This document shows positions 54,997 to 64,000 of a stretch of DNA of 64,000 bases, piece by piece. The position numbers were made by a program, and so were the translations under genes. Source of the stretch: Harmonia axyridis (taxonomy: Eukaryota > Arthropoda > Insecta > Coleoptera > Coccinellidae). The first letter of the stretch is position 1. Each line of letters starts with the position of its first letter. Location: NCBI RefSeq assembly GCF_914767665.1, contig NC_059501.1:70468798-70532797 (forward strand), in the 5' to 3' direction. Below the pieces are notes generated by a model. That model did not search any database. It saw nothing but the letters and a program-made list of their open reading frames with translations, and was not told the DNA's origin.

Positions 54997-55161
54997 TCAG
55001 GGCCGGTGTTGCCCTAGATTTGTAAAACTTGATGGCGCCGTTGCCATTCGCAGTAATAAATACATCCAAGAATATATCAAACTACATGGAAAACTATTTT
55101 TTGAAGCCGTTTATGCCCTATCCCAAAGCCAACAGGAATTTCCTGTTTTCATTTACATTTA
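54997..55161. mobile_element. hAT-like terminal fragment upstream of the MADF-BESS gene
   Basis: CAGGGCCGGTGTTGCCC followed by GATGGCGCCG, like the tip of the 36351-37147 element (inverse right end CAGGACCGGCGTTGGGGC). The other end was not found; a Tc1 copy begins at 55162. Confidence 0.4.
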
Positions 55162-55850
55162 CTAACTGACAAAGAAACAGCGACACGCAGAAGGAGCCGT
55201 TTAAATTTCAAATTTTTTATGGTGAAACATACATAATACAAGGGATAAATGATTGAAATTTGGAGAAAAAACGAAAGGTTTACAATTGTTTTTGATAAAT
55301 TTGTTAGTAATGTGTTTGCCCACCGCGATTATCTTTACACTTCCCAACACGCCTCGGCATTGATGCAATAAGATGGTCTATTTCTATTTGAGGGATACTA
55401 TCCTAAGCTACCTGCACTACATATCTCAGAGCTGCCAAAGTCCGTAGGGGCTGGGGTAAACTTCCAAGCCTTTTACCCATGATGTCCCAAACATACACTA
55501 TGGGCGAAAGATCAGGGAAACTGGGCGGCCATGGCAAAAGATTCACATGGGTCGCTTCCAGAAAGTTTAAACTAACTATGGCAACATGAGCTCGGGCATT
55601 ATTTTGCTGAAATATTGAATTCTCGAGCCGATTGAGGTGAGGGAGAATATTTCTTGAAGATAACGCAGCGCTGTCATGTTACCTCGAATAAAGACTCAAG
55701 GTGACCTACTTGCATGTGCAATAGCACCCTACCATAACGCCTACTGTCCAGTGTAAATGACGCTCCACATCAGACTGAGGTTCACGTCTTTCTCCCCGAC
55801 GTCGTCTAACCCTTCTTTGGCCATCATGTGCACCCAAGGAGAATCGAGAG
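55162..55850 (-). pseudogene. Tc1-like element, copy C, truncated
   Basis: Left inverted repeat (CTAACTGACAAAGAAACAGC) preceded by TA. Homology to 49596-50999 runs through the C-terminal half of the transposase and stops abruptly near 55850 within SRFSLGAHDGQRRVRRRRGE. The second inverted repeat and the DNA-binding half are missing. Confidence 0.8.
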
Positions 55851-57019
55851 GTTTTCAAAATATGTTCATTTACTCCCTCAAAATTAGATCCGTGCCTGCG
55901 GTAGGCCACCCGGTCTAATATGGAATTAAGGATTCAAAAATGGTATAACACTTACCTACCAAATTATTTCTTAAATCGGACAAAAAGGGTTACCTGTTAC
56001 CCGTTTCAATCTTGACGTCGGTTTCTGGGACACCGAATATATACAAGTTTTTTAATTTATCGATGTTTTTAAATTTCAAACTGTTTATGTAGTTAGTGAT
56101 TTTGCTCGCGCCGGTCCTGAGTAGAATAATTGGATCGCTTGTAGTCAGGTTACGATAGCTTTCACAAAGTAGATGTTGTGGCGGTGAATTCTAAAGCGGT
56201 CGCCATGCAGAAATATCTAAGTTACATACTGGGTGTCATAAAATTGAATATCAAGATTTAAGAGGAGTATTTTTCAGATTAAGGTGAGATTGTTTGTTCA
56301 TAAACATGTGTATGATAAAGATCTGTTAAACTTTCAAAATTTGTTTTATATTTTTGCTTAAAGAAAAACAGAACACAAACTTTTTTGTGAGTTATATAAA
56401 TCACAAATGTTTTATACTGCCCGTAAGTAGAAACACTTAAAGAGGATTTCCTAACAAAATGACTCAAATATACAATACTGCACACGCAAAGACCACTGCT
56501 ATCCAGTGAACTGAAGAGAGATCATTCTTCAGTTCACTGCTGCTCCTGCTATCGGCGTTTATCAATCTCCTTGCTAAATAAAGCCGATAAAGGTGTAACT
56601 TTATAAAACGCCATGATGACTGGAAATCTAACACTGTTGGTTGCAAATGGTTATGTTGAAAATTCATTGACAAATAACAAGACGATTTTCGAGAATATAT
56701 ATCTGGGGATAATACCATTCGAAAAGAAATACCAATTTCCAGCGAGCTGAAAAGAGCGAATAAATGCAATTAATTCAACTTTTTTAGTATGAGCAATGGT
56801 AAAAATATTAATGTTAATATTATTATTGCTAACTGAATTCAATGAGTAGAAAACATATGAAATACAATGTCATATGAAGGTGGCACTATAATAGAAGTAT
56901 ACTCAATACAATACAGTACTGAAATAGATAAGGTAATAAAAAGAAATAATAAAGAGTATTCGAGCAAAGATGAAAATTATAATGAAACAATTTAGGAGGT
57001 TATAAAATAATATGTACAA
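55851..57019. other. No gene recognised
   Basis: AT-rich. A 12-bp perfect hairpin GTGAACTGAAGA / TCTTCAGTTCAC lies at about 56497-56528. A 101-codon minus frame at 56464-56769 has no recognisable motif. Confidence 0.4.
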
Positions 57020-57650
57020 TAATATATCCTTTCCAAAGAGCCTGCAGATCTCATCTGTTGACTTATCCATGTGATACAAAAGGTATTTGTCCCGGCAGTG
57101 ACCTATCAGCAGTCCCATCATTACCCGAAGCTCAGCTCGTGGTAGTTTCAGGAGTTTTCTGATATAGGTCGGTGAAAACACCACAAATTGTTTGCCTGAG
57201 CAAGGCCCAGAGTATTCCTGCGGAAGGGCTCAGGATCAACAGGTGTTAAACTTGATGCCCTTTTTGCAAGTTCATTGGCTTTTTCATTTCCTTCAATACC
57301 ACAATGCCCCGGTACCCATGCTAGAGTTACTTTATTGCCTTGGCCAGTTGCTTTACGGCACTCCCATATCAGTATGGCTATATGATTCCAGGAACCTCAA
57401 CGTGACCTGGCTGTCTGTAGTGATGTGGATACTCGCCCGTTTGTGGTTTCGCTTTTAGCGTAAGTATATATGGCTAGTATCTCGGATTGCAATATAGAGG
57501 ACTCACTTCCCAGGGATCTAGAGATCATCGTTTTAGGCCCATATACCCCAATACCTGTGCCTTTTTCTGATTTTGATCCATCGGTATACCTTATGAAGTC
57601 TTTTGCAATCCCACATGGCTCTAGAAAAAGTATTGTCTATATGTTTTCTC
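57020..57650 (-). pseudogene. RNase H plus C-terminal region of an R1/Jockey-like LINE
   Basis: Minus-strand order: FIRYTDGSKSEKGTGIGVYG with the first catalytic Asp, SLGSESSILQSEILAIYTYA (Glu), NKVTLAWVPGHCGIEGNEKA, NELAKRASSLTPVDPEPF, then the C-terminal KLLKLPRAELRVMMGLLIGH and CRLFGKD (start of a knuckle). The RNase H domain is nearly complete but contains a stop and frame breaks. Closest relative here is 53235-53790. The RT part is not attached. Confidence 0.75.
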
Positions 57651-59009
57651 CAGTTGAGATTACTATCCGAAGGAAATCATGAAATCTTTAAATGCCAAAT
57701 AGTCTGCATTTAGCGATTTGAATTTTGTATGGTACCATTGGTACCAACTACTATCCAATTTGAATGTACATACTAAATTTCTTCAAAATCGGTCAAGAAT
57801 TATAGAAGTTAAGACAGTTACTAGGATATGCGGACATAAGACACGAAACCAAAATTCTTCAGGATGGTCTGAAACTCTGAAATGCAATTTGCTGGCAGAT
57901 ATCTGAAATCGCAGGTCATAACTATTTTTATCGTAATTATCTACCTTAATTATGCATCATACAGTTGATAGATTTGAAATTCATGACTATAAAATATCCA
58001 CCTAATTTGTATGGATTTGTGACCAAGTACATATTAAGCCATTGCCACTAATAAATAAAATAATTAATAGGTAAAGATAAGAGATCAAAAACAAATTCTA
58101 ACAATTGCGGATATATAAAAATTTTTCGGTACATGATATCAAAGGCACAGAACAACATCTGAACTTTAATCTATAATTTCAATTGATTATCGAATATCAG
58201 AATGAGCATATCAAAATAATGTTATTATCTTTGTAATCGTTTTATGTACTGGATCATCTCATATGATGACCTTTCACGTCGCGATTTCTAAAAAGATAAA
58301 CTAATTTCAAGACGTCATTGTGACCGGCTGGTTTATCTAGATGAGGGGATCTGTTCGCACGATCCTCCTGGAATTTGGCATTAAAATTCGAGTGTTTATA
58401 TAAAAGAGTATCTATAGATAATATGTAAGGGCATCACGTTCAAACGGCTGCACTAAATCGGATGGTTTTTTTGTTGTTGTGTTCTTTACTGTCATTAGAA
58501 GGAACAAAATATTTCCGAAAAAATCGTACGAACAAGAAAAAAAGGCTCAACTTTTCCTCCGATCTAGCAAACAATCATAGAGTATAATTTGACACTTCGA
58601 ATGATATATTTTGGGTTGCCTGACAGAAAGTAGATGATTGAATTGAAACGAAAATGATTCTCTCTTATTTTATTATAAGGATTATTGATTTAATACCGAA
58701 GCATTCAGGAACACTTAGGTAATTTTGTTAATTGCGAGAATAAATTATCGAACACACAGTTGTCCAGGTTTCTCGAAATGGAGTGATAAAGAAAAAAGAA
58801 GATTACAGAGAAGAAGTTACACCACCCGTGCGGAGCCAGGGCGCATCTTTCCGTCTCCTATAGGCCTAGCGCAACCAGGTGTTCTAATTCATTAGGGAAC
58901 GGATACACGCGAGATAACTCCATTTCCTATGTGGTTTGCTCATCTTATACACTAGTTATCTACCATATATTTGGGCTCAACAATATGTTACAATGTACAT
59001 ACCAATAAG
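57651..59009. other. No gene recognised
   Basis: AT-rich with one GC-richer patch at 58830-58920 that shows no coding frame. Nothing else supported. Confidence 0.4.
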
Positions 59010-59470
59010 ATACAGCCTAGTGTCGTCTACCCAGTCCTCTTCTCCAAGCCTCTGATCCTGTACTAGTTCCACATTTAGCTATATTTGCTCCATAGACTTG
59101 TGTATTCCTTCATTCCAAGAGCGCCTCGGCCTTCCTCTCTTCCTCCATCTTGGTGGGACCAATTCAAATATCCGCCTAGGCCATTGATGTTCAGGCATTC
59201 TCATTAAGTGTCCAAACCATCTTAGACTTTTAATTTCGATTCGGTCTAGTACTGTTTCTATGGCATGTAACCGGTCACATGTTGTAGCCTTGACGTTCTT
59301 GCACTTTGTCTCAGAGAGTCCATTTCGACTGCATCAAGTCTACATTTTATAGGTCTGCGTTAATGGTCCATATTTCACTGCCATAACACAGAGTTGACTC
59401 CGCCATCGTTCTTCCTCTGCGTTTCTTCGTACGACTCGAGATACCTTTATCCCACCACAAGGAGTTGAGG
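59010..59470 (-). pseudogene. RT C-terminal fragment of a non-LTR retrotransposon
   Basis: Minus strand encodes ALKIIGCLNSLWWDKGISSR, STLCYGSEIWTINADL, then LRWFGHLMRMPEHQWPRRIF, WRKRGRPRRSWNEGIHKSM. This RWFGH..RMP...GRPRRSW block is the classic C-terminus of one group of insect non-LTR RT proteins. Stops and shifts separate the blocks; the catalytic RT core is absent. Confidence 0.75.
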
Positions 59471-59857
59471 CAGCCAATAATCTTTAAAGCCTTCTGTATT
59501 CTTTGTTTTATTTCAACTTTGGAAATAATCAGCTCTGAAGTTAGTTCTCATCGTCGAAAATCAAGATTAAGAAAAAATGGCAATGTCTTAAAAGCATACC
59601 AATCCCAAACAGAACAAAAAGGCTCACAGAAATGGTATCAAGAAACCTAAACAATATAGACAATAGTGAACGTTAGGGACGGATGCCAAATTCTTGAAAA
59701 ATCAGAAGTTCTCCTAAAAACATAATTTAAGCACCAAATAACTGTTGAAACGTGTTGCTGAACGCAAAGCTGCAAGAGAAGCTAAAACCACTAAATAAGT
59801 TTGATTTGTTATTGTTTTAACTCCACCAATACCATTCCTGTCCACAATCGCGCCTAA
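59471..59857. other. No gene recognised
   Basis: Spacer between LINE and Tc1 remnants. A 61-codon plus frame here is basic and featureless. Confidence 0.35.
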
Positions 59858-60086
59858 GTATTCAAACACGCTTGGGATCAGCTACAAAGAGCAGTAGATT
59901 CTCACCAATCACCTCTTCTTACGCATCAAGAACTCAAACGGCTTTTGAAACAACTCTGGAGAGAAATTGATCAAGGCTGCCTCAACTATCTGATCGAAAG
60001 CATAGTATAAGGTATACTATGTCGAAAGTATGCAAACGCGTTGTCAAGCTGTGATTGATGTTCGAGGAGGTCATACTCTTTACTGA
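59858..60086 (+). pseudogene. Tc1-like transposase C-terminus with a 28-bp insertion
   Basis: Encodes VFKHAWDQLQRAVDSHQSPL, LTHQELKRLLKQLWREIDQG, CLNYLIES, then after the insertion MQTRCQAVIDVRGGHTLY and the stop (TGA, near 60084). This is the standard Tc1 ending. The insertion (60001-60028) is a palindrome plus a duplicated TCGAAAG; without it the frame is continuous. Different Tc1 subfamily from 49596-50999. The catalytic region is missing. Confidence 0.75.
60001..60021. mobile_element. 21-bp micro-MITE: two transposon tips fused
   Basis: Arms CATAGTATA and TATACTATG around AGG, flanked by TCGAAAG on both sides (59994-60000 and 60022-60028). The arms equal the tips of the 483-bp MITE at 62507-62989. 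Confidence 0.7.
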
Positions 60087-60806
60087 ACTTTATTTTTTAA
60101 TATAATATGAATGAATGAAGATTTTGTACTACAAATACTAAAAATAAATTTTCAACTGAAACTGTGAAACTCATAAAGGAATGGACAAAAAAATAATTCA
60201 GATAAGTGAGAAAACATTTAGAACTTTAATATTTAAAAAATTGTTGAAAAAAATGAAAACTTTCGAAACAGTCTCAAAAGCCCTGAAATTCCTTAACTTT
60301 TGGGGAGCCGTATATGTCTATATGTCTATGGAATTGAATGAAATATCTTATCACTGATATGTTTTCATCTCCGCGCGTTTAATGCCAAATTTGATAGTTC
60401 ATGTTGGGAACAAAATTTGCTTACTGAAAATGACATATGCTCCCTCAATCTATGTTTATTACTCTGAGGTCCCTTTTCAATTGATTTTCGCATCAACAAC
60501 AACAAAAAGATCAGTGACTTTTTACATAACAAATTAAAATTTTAAAATGATGCCGTTGATTGATCAATTATTTGTATAGCGCCACCTTAAGGAAGAAGAG
60601 GGAAAAAGAGTAGAGTAGCCAAAATTATCTCAAACAGAATCTAATCATTGAACACACCAGTATTTTAGACATCCTTACAAAAAACATCAAAATTCCTCAT
60701 GCATCTAAAAAACCACCGGTTAAAATCAATCCCAACCCAAAGGAAATCACAACCCAAACTTTAAAGCTGTAACTGCTAGTCAATTACTACCTCTCGGTTT
60801 TTTAAG
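60087..60806. other. No gene recognised
   Basis: AT-rich; the first 200 bases may be the 3' non-coding part of the Tc1 element. Ends at the acceptor of the exon candidate. Confidence 0.35.
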
Positions 60807-60991
60807 CCATCATCATCGAAAACAACAACCGTGAAGAGGGATGTCGTAACCAATATCTGGAGAAATATGAGTTGGTTCTTGCGCCGAAAGAGCAGATGTT
60901 CAGCGGGCACGGGCAGCGACAACGGCAGGTGAATTACCAGGTGCTGGGGAACATCTGCACGACGCCGATGGTCTTTGTGCATGGCTCGTGA
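60807..60991 (+). CDS. Probable terminal coding exon, protein unknown
   Basis: After a candidate acceptor (GGTTTTTTAAG) the plus strand is open for 61 codons to TGA. The peptide includes IIIENNNREEGCRNQYLEKY, ELVLAPKEQMFSGHGQRQRQ and VNYQVLGNICTTPMVFVHGS at the C-terminus. About 70 percent of third codon positions are G or C in a region otherwise roughly two-thirds AT, the pattern of a conserved coding exon; the other frames lack this. No family recognised, no transposon motif. Splice phase 1 is implied. A competing frame containing MSWFLRRKSR with a donor CAG|GTGAAT exists at the same place but has weaker codon bias. Upstream exons were not found, and 3' UTR would follow. Confidence 0.4.
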
Positions 60992-61793
60992 TGCATTCTA
61001 ACACGATCCAATAGTCGGGGGGATTGAGAACCTTTCATCTTTCTTCCAGCATCAATTTTATTACTCCCGGAAGTGTTCGGACATTAAAATCTAATGAAAA
61101 CGGCATCAGATACTCGTTATGACATTTCAATAGGTTATCGTCCCAGCCTCCAGTAAGATTTTCTTTTTGCGACGCGTTTTCCCCGCTTTGCTATTTAAGG
61201 AGTCACGATCTGGGATGGGGCGGATAAAAGTGTGTTTGTGAAATGAAGGTATAAAACCAATCCTTCCGCTCTTTTTGTAGTTTTTATCGTACGCTAGAGG
61301 CGGAGGCAGGCTACTTTCGCAGTAATAAGTACCGCTTCTATTAATGACGAAGTGACACTAGCACAACAGGAAACAGGATAATCAACTCTGATATTGCTCG
61401 ACCATATCCTGTGGAACTTATTGAGAGTTGATGGAGGAGATATTTTTCTAGCATTTTTTCAAACTGGTATAATCATCACTAAAAAAATTGACTGCAAGAA
61501 ACAGCCTGTATCTTGAAAACAAAGCGTCTGCGGTGCTATATTGATTCAATTTTTTTTCTTGAAATTATACAAGAAATCTTCCATTTTCGGCTGTACCTCT
61601 GATTTAGAAACATTCTGTATTTTTGTTGAAACCAATCCTCATTTTCCTCATTCAATTATAACCTCACTTCCAGAAATGCAGCTTTGGACTATCCTTGAGG
61701 AGTTATGGTAAAATCCAACTTAAGCTTTTCCAAGTTCAGAATCTTGCTCGCTCTGTAAAGAGAATTAGTAACTAAATTCTGATTACCAAAAGA
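60992..61793. other. No further gene recognised
   Basis: Possible 3' UTR of the exon candidate, then AT-rich DNA with a GC-richer patch near 61180-61340. No open frame of note. Confidence 0.35.
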
Positions 61794-61893
61794 TTCTATT
61801 CTATTCTATTCTATTCTATCCTATCCTGTTCTATTCTATTCTATTCTTTTCTACTCTATTCTATTCTTTTCTACTTTATTCTATTCTATTCTA
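61794..61893. repeat. (TTCTA)n pentanucleotide microsatellite
   Basis: About 20 TTCTA units with interruptions (TCCTA, TTTTCTA). Expected to be length-variable. Confidence 0.9.
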
Positions 61894-62396
61894 ATAAATA
61901 GTTCATTTTGTTCAAGTTGAATATTTCATGAACCATTATAATGATTCAAATATACATTTCGTGTATTCAGGTTGGCATCATCCTCTTCATTTGATGCTGA
62001 AGAAGTTATGAAAGGTGTGCAAAGTGAAAGTGGCGACATTCGTTCTTGTAATGGATGGAAATATGATACAGCCTCTGCTTCAGCTTCAAATTTGAACGCA
62101 ATGTTGAAAATCTTGTGTTTCACCCTTATCTGAAGATGACGAGATAATTCCATTACACACCCTAGCCCATAGCCAAGAAAAAAAAATCATTAGCATTCTT
62201 TTGTGCATTAGTGGTATGGTTCACCACAGTGTGCAAAAATTCTATTTGCCCAGGTTCCGGATGATGAAATTGCACTCGGAACGTTTCTAGTTTTTACTCT
62301 TTTTCTTCGTGATGATATATCTTCTGGTGTTGGAACAACTTTTGTTTTCACCATTTACTCGATGTCTTCATTGATTATGTATTTTTGAACATTGCT
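61894..62396. other. No gene recognised
   Basis: The minus frame at 61926-62153 has no recognisable motif. Nothing else supported. Confidence 0.4.
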
Positions 62397-62505
62397 TGTA
62401 TAGCAAGAGCCTATGACGGCCAGACCTTCGTCTTCGATAAAAGCTGAAAGTTTTTCTATGCATGTCTCTTTACAGGTAAAGACGACCAGCGACTATAGAG
62501 TTTGG
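62397..62505. repeat. Direct duplication, left copy
   Basis: Matches 63006-63115 over 109 bp with about nine differences (TAGCAAGAGCC, CCTTCGTCTTCGATAAAAGC, TTTACAGGTAAAGACGACC). Together the two copies flank a MITE. Confidence 0.8.
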
Positions 62506-62506
62506 C

Positions 62507-62989
62507 CATAGTATAAGGAAAGGATAGTAAGCCAGTGTAGTGCTTTTTTCGATTTTGTTGATGTTGAGCGCCATCTAGTTGTACTCACATTTTACTCGAA
62601 TTTTACTGTAAAAAATTGGTCCGTAAAGTGGAGCCCTCTGAAAAAATTTGTGTTATTTTGAAGAACTAAAATATTTGAAATAGAGTGGTCAGAAGATTTC
62701 TATATTTTGATATTTTTTCTGCTCTGTAATAAGCATTTACGCCAGTGGCGTGTATTTGTGATAACTTAATAATAACATTAAAATTGTTGGTAATGTCATG
62801 CGACCCCTTGTCAACCACGCCACTGAATGAATTATCGTATTTTTTCTGCGCCATCTATAGTTCATGATTCAGCGCTATCTATTATCGAGTTACTTCTCCA
62901 AATCCAAATCCAACTACAGTAGCGACCCCTGGTGACTATTTCCTTGCCGTCAAACGGCGGTTGGCTTACTATCCTTTCCTTATACTATG
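62507..62989. mobile_element. MITE with CATAGTATAAGG tips
   Basis: The 483-bp unit has near-perfect 27-bp inverted ends, CATAGTATAAGGAAAGGATA... / ...TATCCTTTCCTTATACTATG. Inside, CCAGTGGCGTG (62741) and CACGCCACTG (62816) form a nested hairpin. An extra copy of the right tip (CTTTCCTTATACTATG) follows at 62992-63007. Flanking bases do not give a clear target duplication. Confidence 0.75.
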
Positions 62990-63005
62990 TACTTTCCTTA
63001 TACTA

Positions 63006-63115
63006 TGTATAGCAAGAGCCCACGACGGGCAAACCTTCGTCTTCGATAAAAGCTGAAAGTTTTTCTATGCATGTCCCTTTACAGGTAAAGACGACCAGCG
63101 ACTAGAGAGTTTGAC
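63006..63115. repeat. Direct duplication, right copy
   Basis: See the left copy; same orientation, 609 bp apart. Confidence 0.8.
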
Positions 63116-64000
63116 AAGTCACAGGTAGTGAAGGTGTAAAAAATACTTCCTTAAATTCGTTAAAGTATAAATATCTTTATACATATTTCCTTCGAAAAGG
63201 CATTGTCGGGGTCAGGGAACGGGAACTCAAAAAATTACAATGAATCGTGGATATCAATTTGACGCAAATATAATGGACTCTGTTATTCATGAATTGACGT
63301 ATCCTCATAAAAATTTCCTCATCTATATTTGAAATAATGGGGTGAATAATTTTTCGATTTGATGAAATCTAATTTCACCAATTAATAATGAATTACAGGA
63401 AAATCAGACAAAAGAACTCACTTGGATTTTGGAGCTTTTGAGCTCACGTCCATTCAGTCGCCCTTGGAGACTACATAATATTATATTCAGGGTGAGTTGT
63501 CCCTACATTGAATTCAACTGTAAATCTTCCTCATCAAATAAAACACATCATTCACCATTTTTCCAGATCCGTCTCAGGTAGAAAGTTATAAGCTTTTAAA
63601 GGTTTTCTAATGGACTAATGCTCCCCTGTTATATCGATGTTTATTCATGGAGATAACGCAAACCCCATTAAAAGTATACATTGAAGTTCGATGAATTAAA
63701 TATATTTATATGGATGAGCGTTGCCAGATTCACAGATATTGAGGTTGAATTTGAAGTAGATAGTTGTTCAAACTTTGCTTATTTTGAGTTAAAATTGGGT
63801 TTTCTTGCTCTAACGGCTATAAATTTGTGATAATCAAGTTTCGTTCGAAATTTAGTATCGATCGCATCATCAGGACCAAAAAAATTCAAGCATGAAATCG
63901 ATGATTTGTATCTCAATTTCTTGAATGCACTTAAAAAGAATCTCTTTTCATAATTTAGTAGGAATGTACCTACCAGCATTGTATAAAGAACTTTTTATAC
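63116..64000. other. No gene recognised
   Basis: AT-rich DNA to the window end. A block near 63850-63915 (AGGACCAAAAAAATTCAAG) resembles 40480-40530, suggesting an old dispersed repeat. The minus frame at 63779-63979 is featureless. Confidence 0.4.

Noticed and set aside
54908..55165. 85-codon plus frame upstream of the MADF-BESS gene
   Set aside because: It runs across a hAT-like tip into a Tc1 boundary and shows no recognisable motif; most likely chance.
56464..56769. 101-codon minus frame with hydrophobic C-terminus
   Set aside because: No family resemblance; overlaps a small hairpin and lacks codon bias, so coding is unsupported.
63838..63875. GTTTCG followed by TCATCAG, a reversed hammerhead core pattern
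   Set aside because: The sequence between the two words does not pair next to them, so stem II cannot form.

Overview
This window is AT-rich, intron-bearing DNA from an animal nuclear genome, most probably an insect. A MADF-BESS regulator gene (a family greatly expanded in insects) sits among irritans-, mellifera- and Mos1-like mariners, Tc1-like elements, hAT-like MITEs, RTE-, CR1/L2- and Jockey/R1-like non-LTR retrotransposons and a tRNA-derived SINE. I cannot name the species; a beetle is only a guess. No rRNA, intact tRNA, CRISPR or bacterial-type operon was seen.

Host genes are few. The best is a three-exon MADF-BESS gene on the minus strand (51555-54777), whose splice sites and phases all agree; its 2.4-kb first intron has filled with transposon debris. 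Weaker host candidates are a 248-codon serine-rich open frame (6384-7130, minus), a GC3-rich probable terminal exon (60807-60991, plus) and a short open frame followed by AATAAA (33994-34218, plus).

Layout: 1-9.6 kb is mostly unassigned DNA with MITEs and one RT fragment. 9.6-22 kb holds a hAT-like element and a damaged second copy of it, LINE and RTE pieces, and a cluster of hairpin MITEs. 22-25.7 kb holds a DDxD transposase remnant, a locally duplicated repeat with a 317-bp insertion carrying a hammerhead ribozyme motif, and another RTE piece. 26.4-29.3 kb is the best-preserved non-LTR retrotransposon (endonuclease plus RT, one frameshift). 29.5-41.3 kb is a nested transposon graveyard: a RNase H LINE split by two later insertions, two mariners, a Tc1 deletion copy, a hAT MITE with perfect 8-bp target duplication, and a young 5'-truncated LINE with an open RT frame. 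45-51 kb has a mariner pseudogene, a foldback element, a tandem MITE array and a full-length dead Tc1. 55-64 kb has further Tc1 and LINE remnants, a pentanucleotide microsatellite and a MITE flanked by a direct duplication.

The most unusual points are (1) a complete-looking minimal type I hammerhead ribozyme (24113-24175, minus) inside a 317-bp insertion bounded by a 13-bp duplication, with the unoccupied site preserved next door; (2) a 21-bp perfect palindrome made only of the two tips of a MITE, inserted with a 7-bp duplication into a Tc1 transposase reading frame; (3) a 94-bp-arm palindrome that copies a transposon end together with its external flank; and (4) recurring MITE modules whose hairpin centres share an ACTCGC/GCGAGT core. 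All calls come from reading the sequence by eye; no alignment, folding or database search was run.
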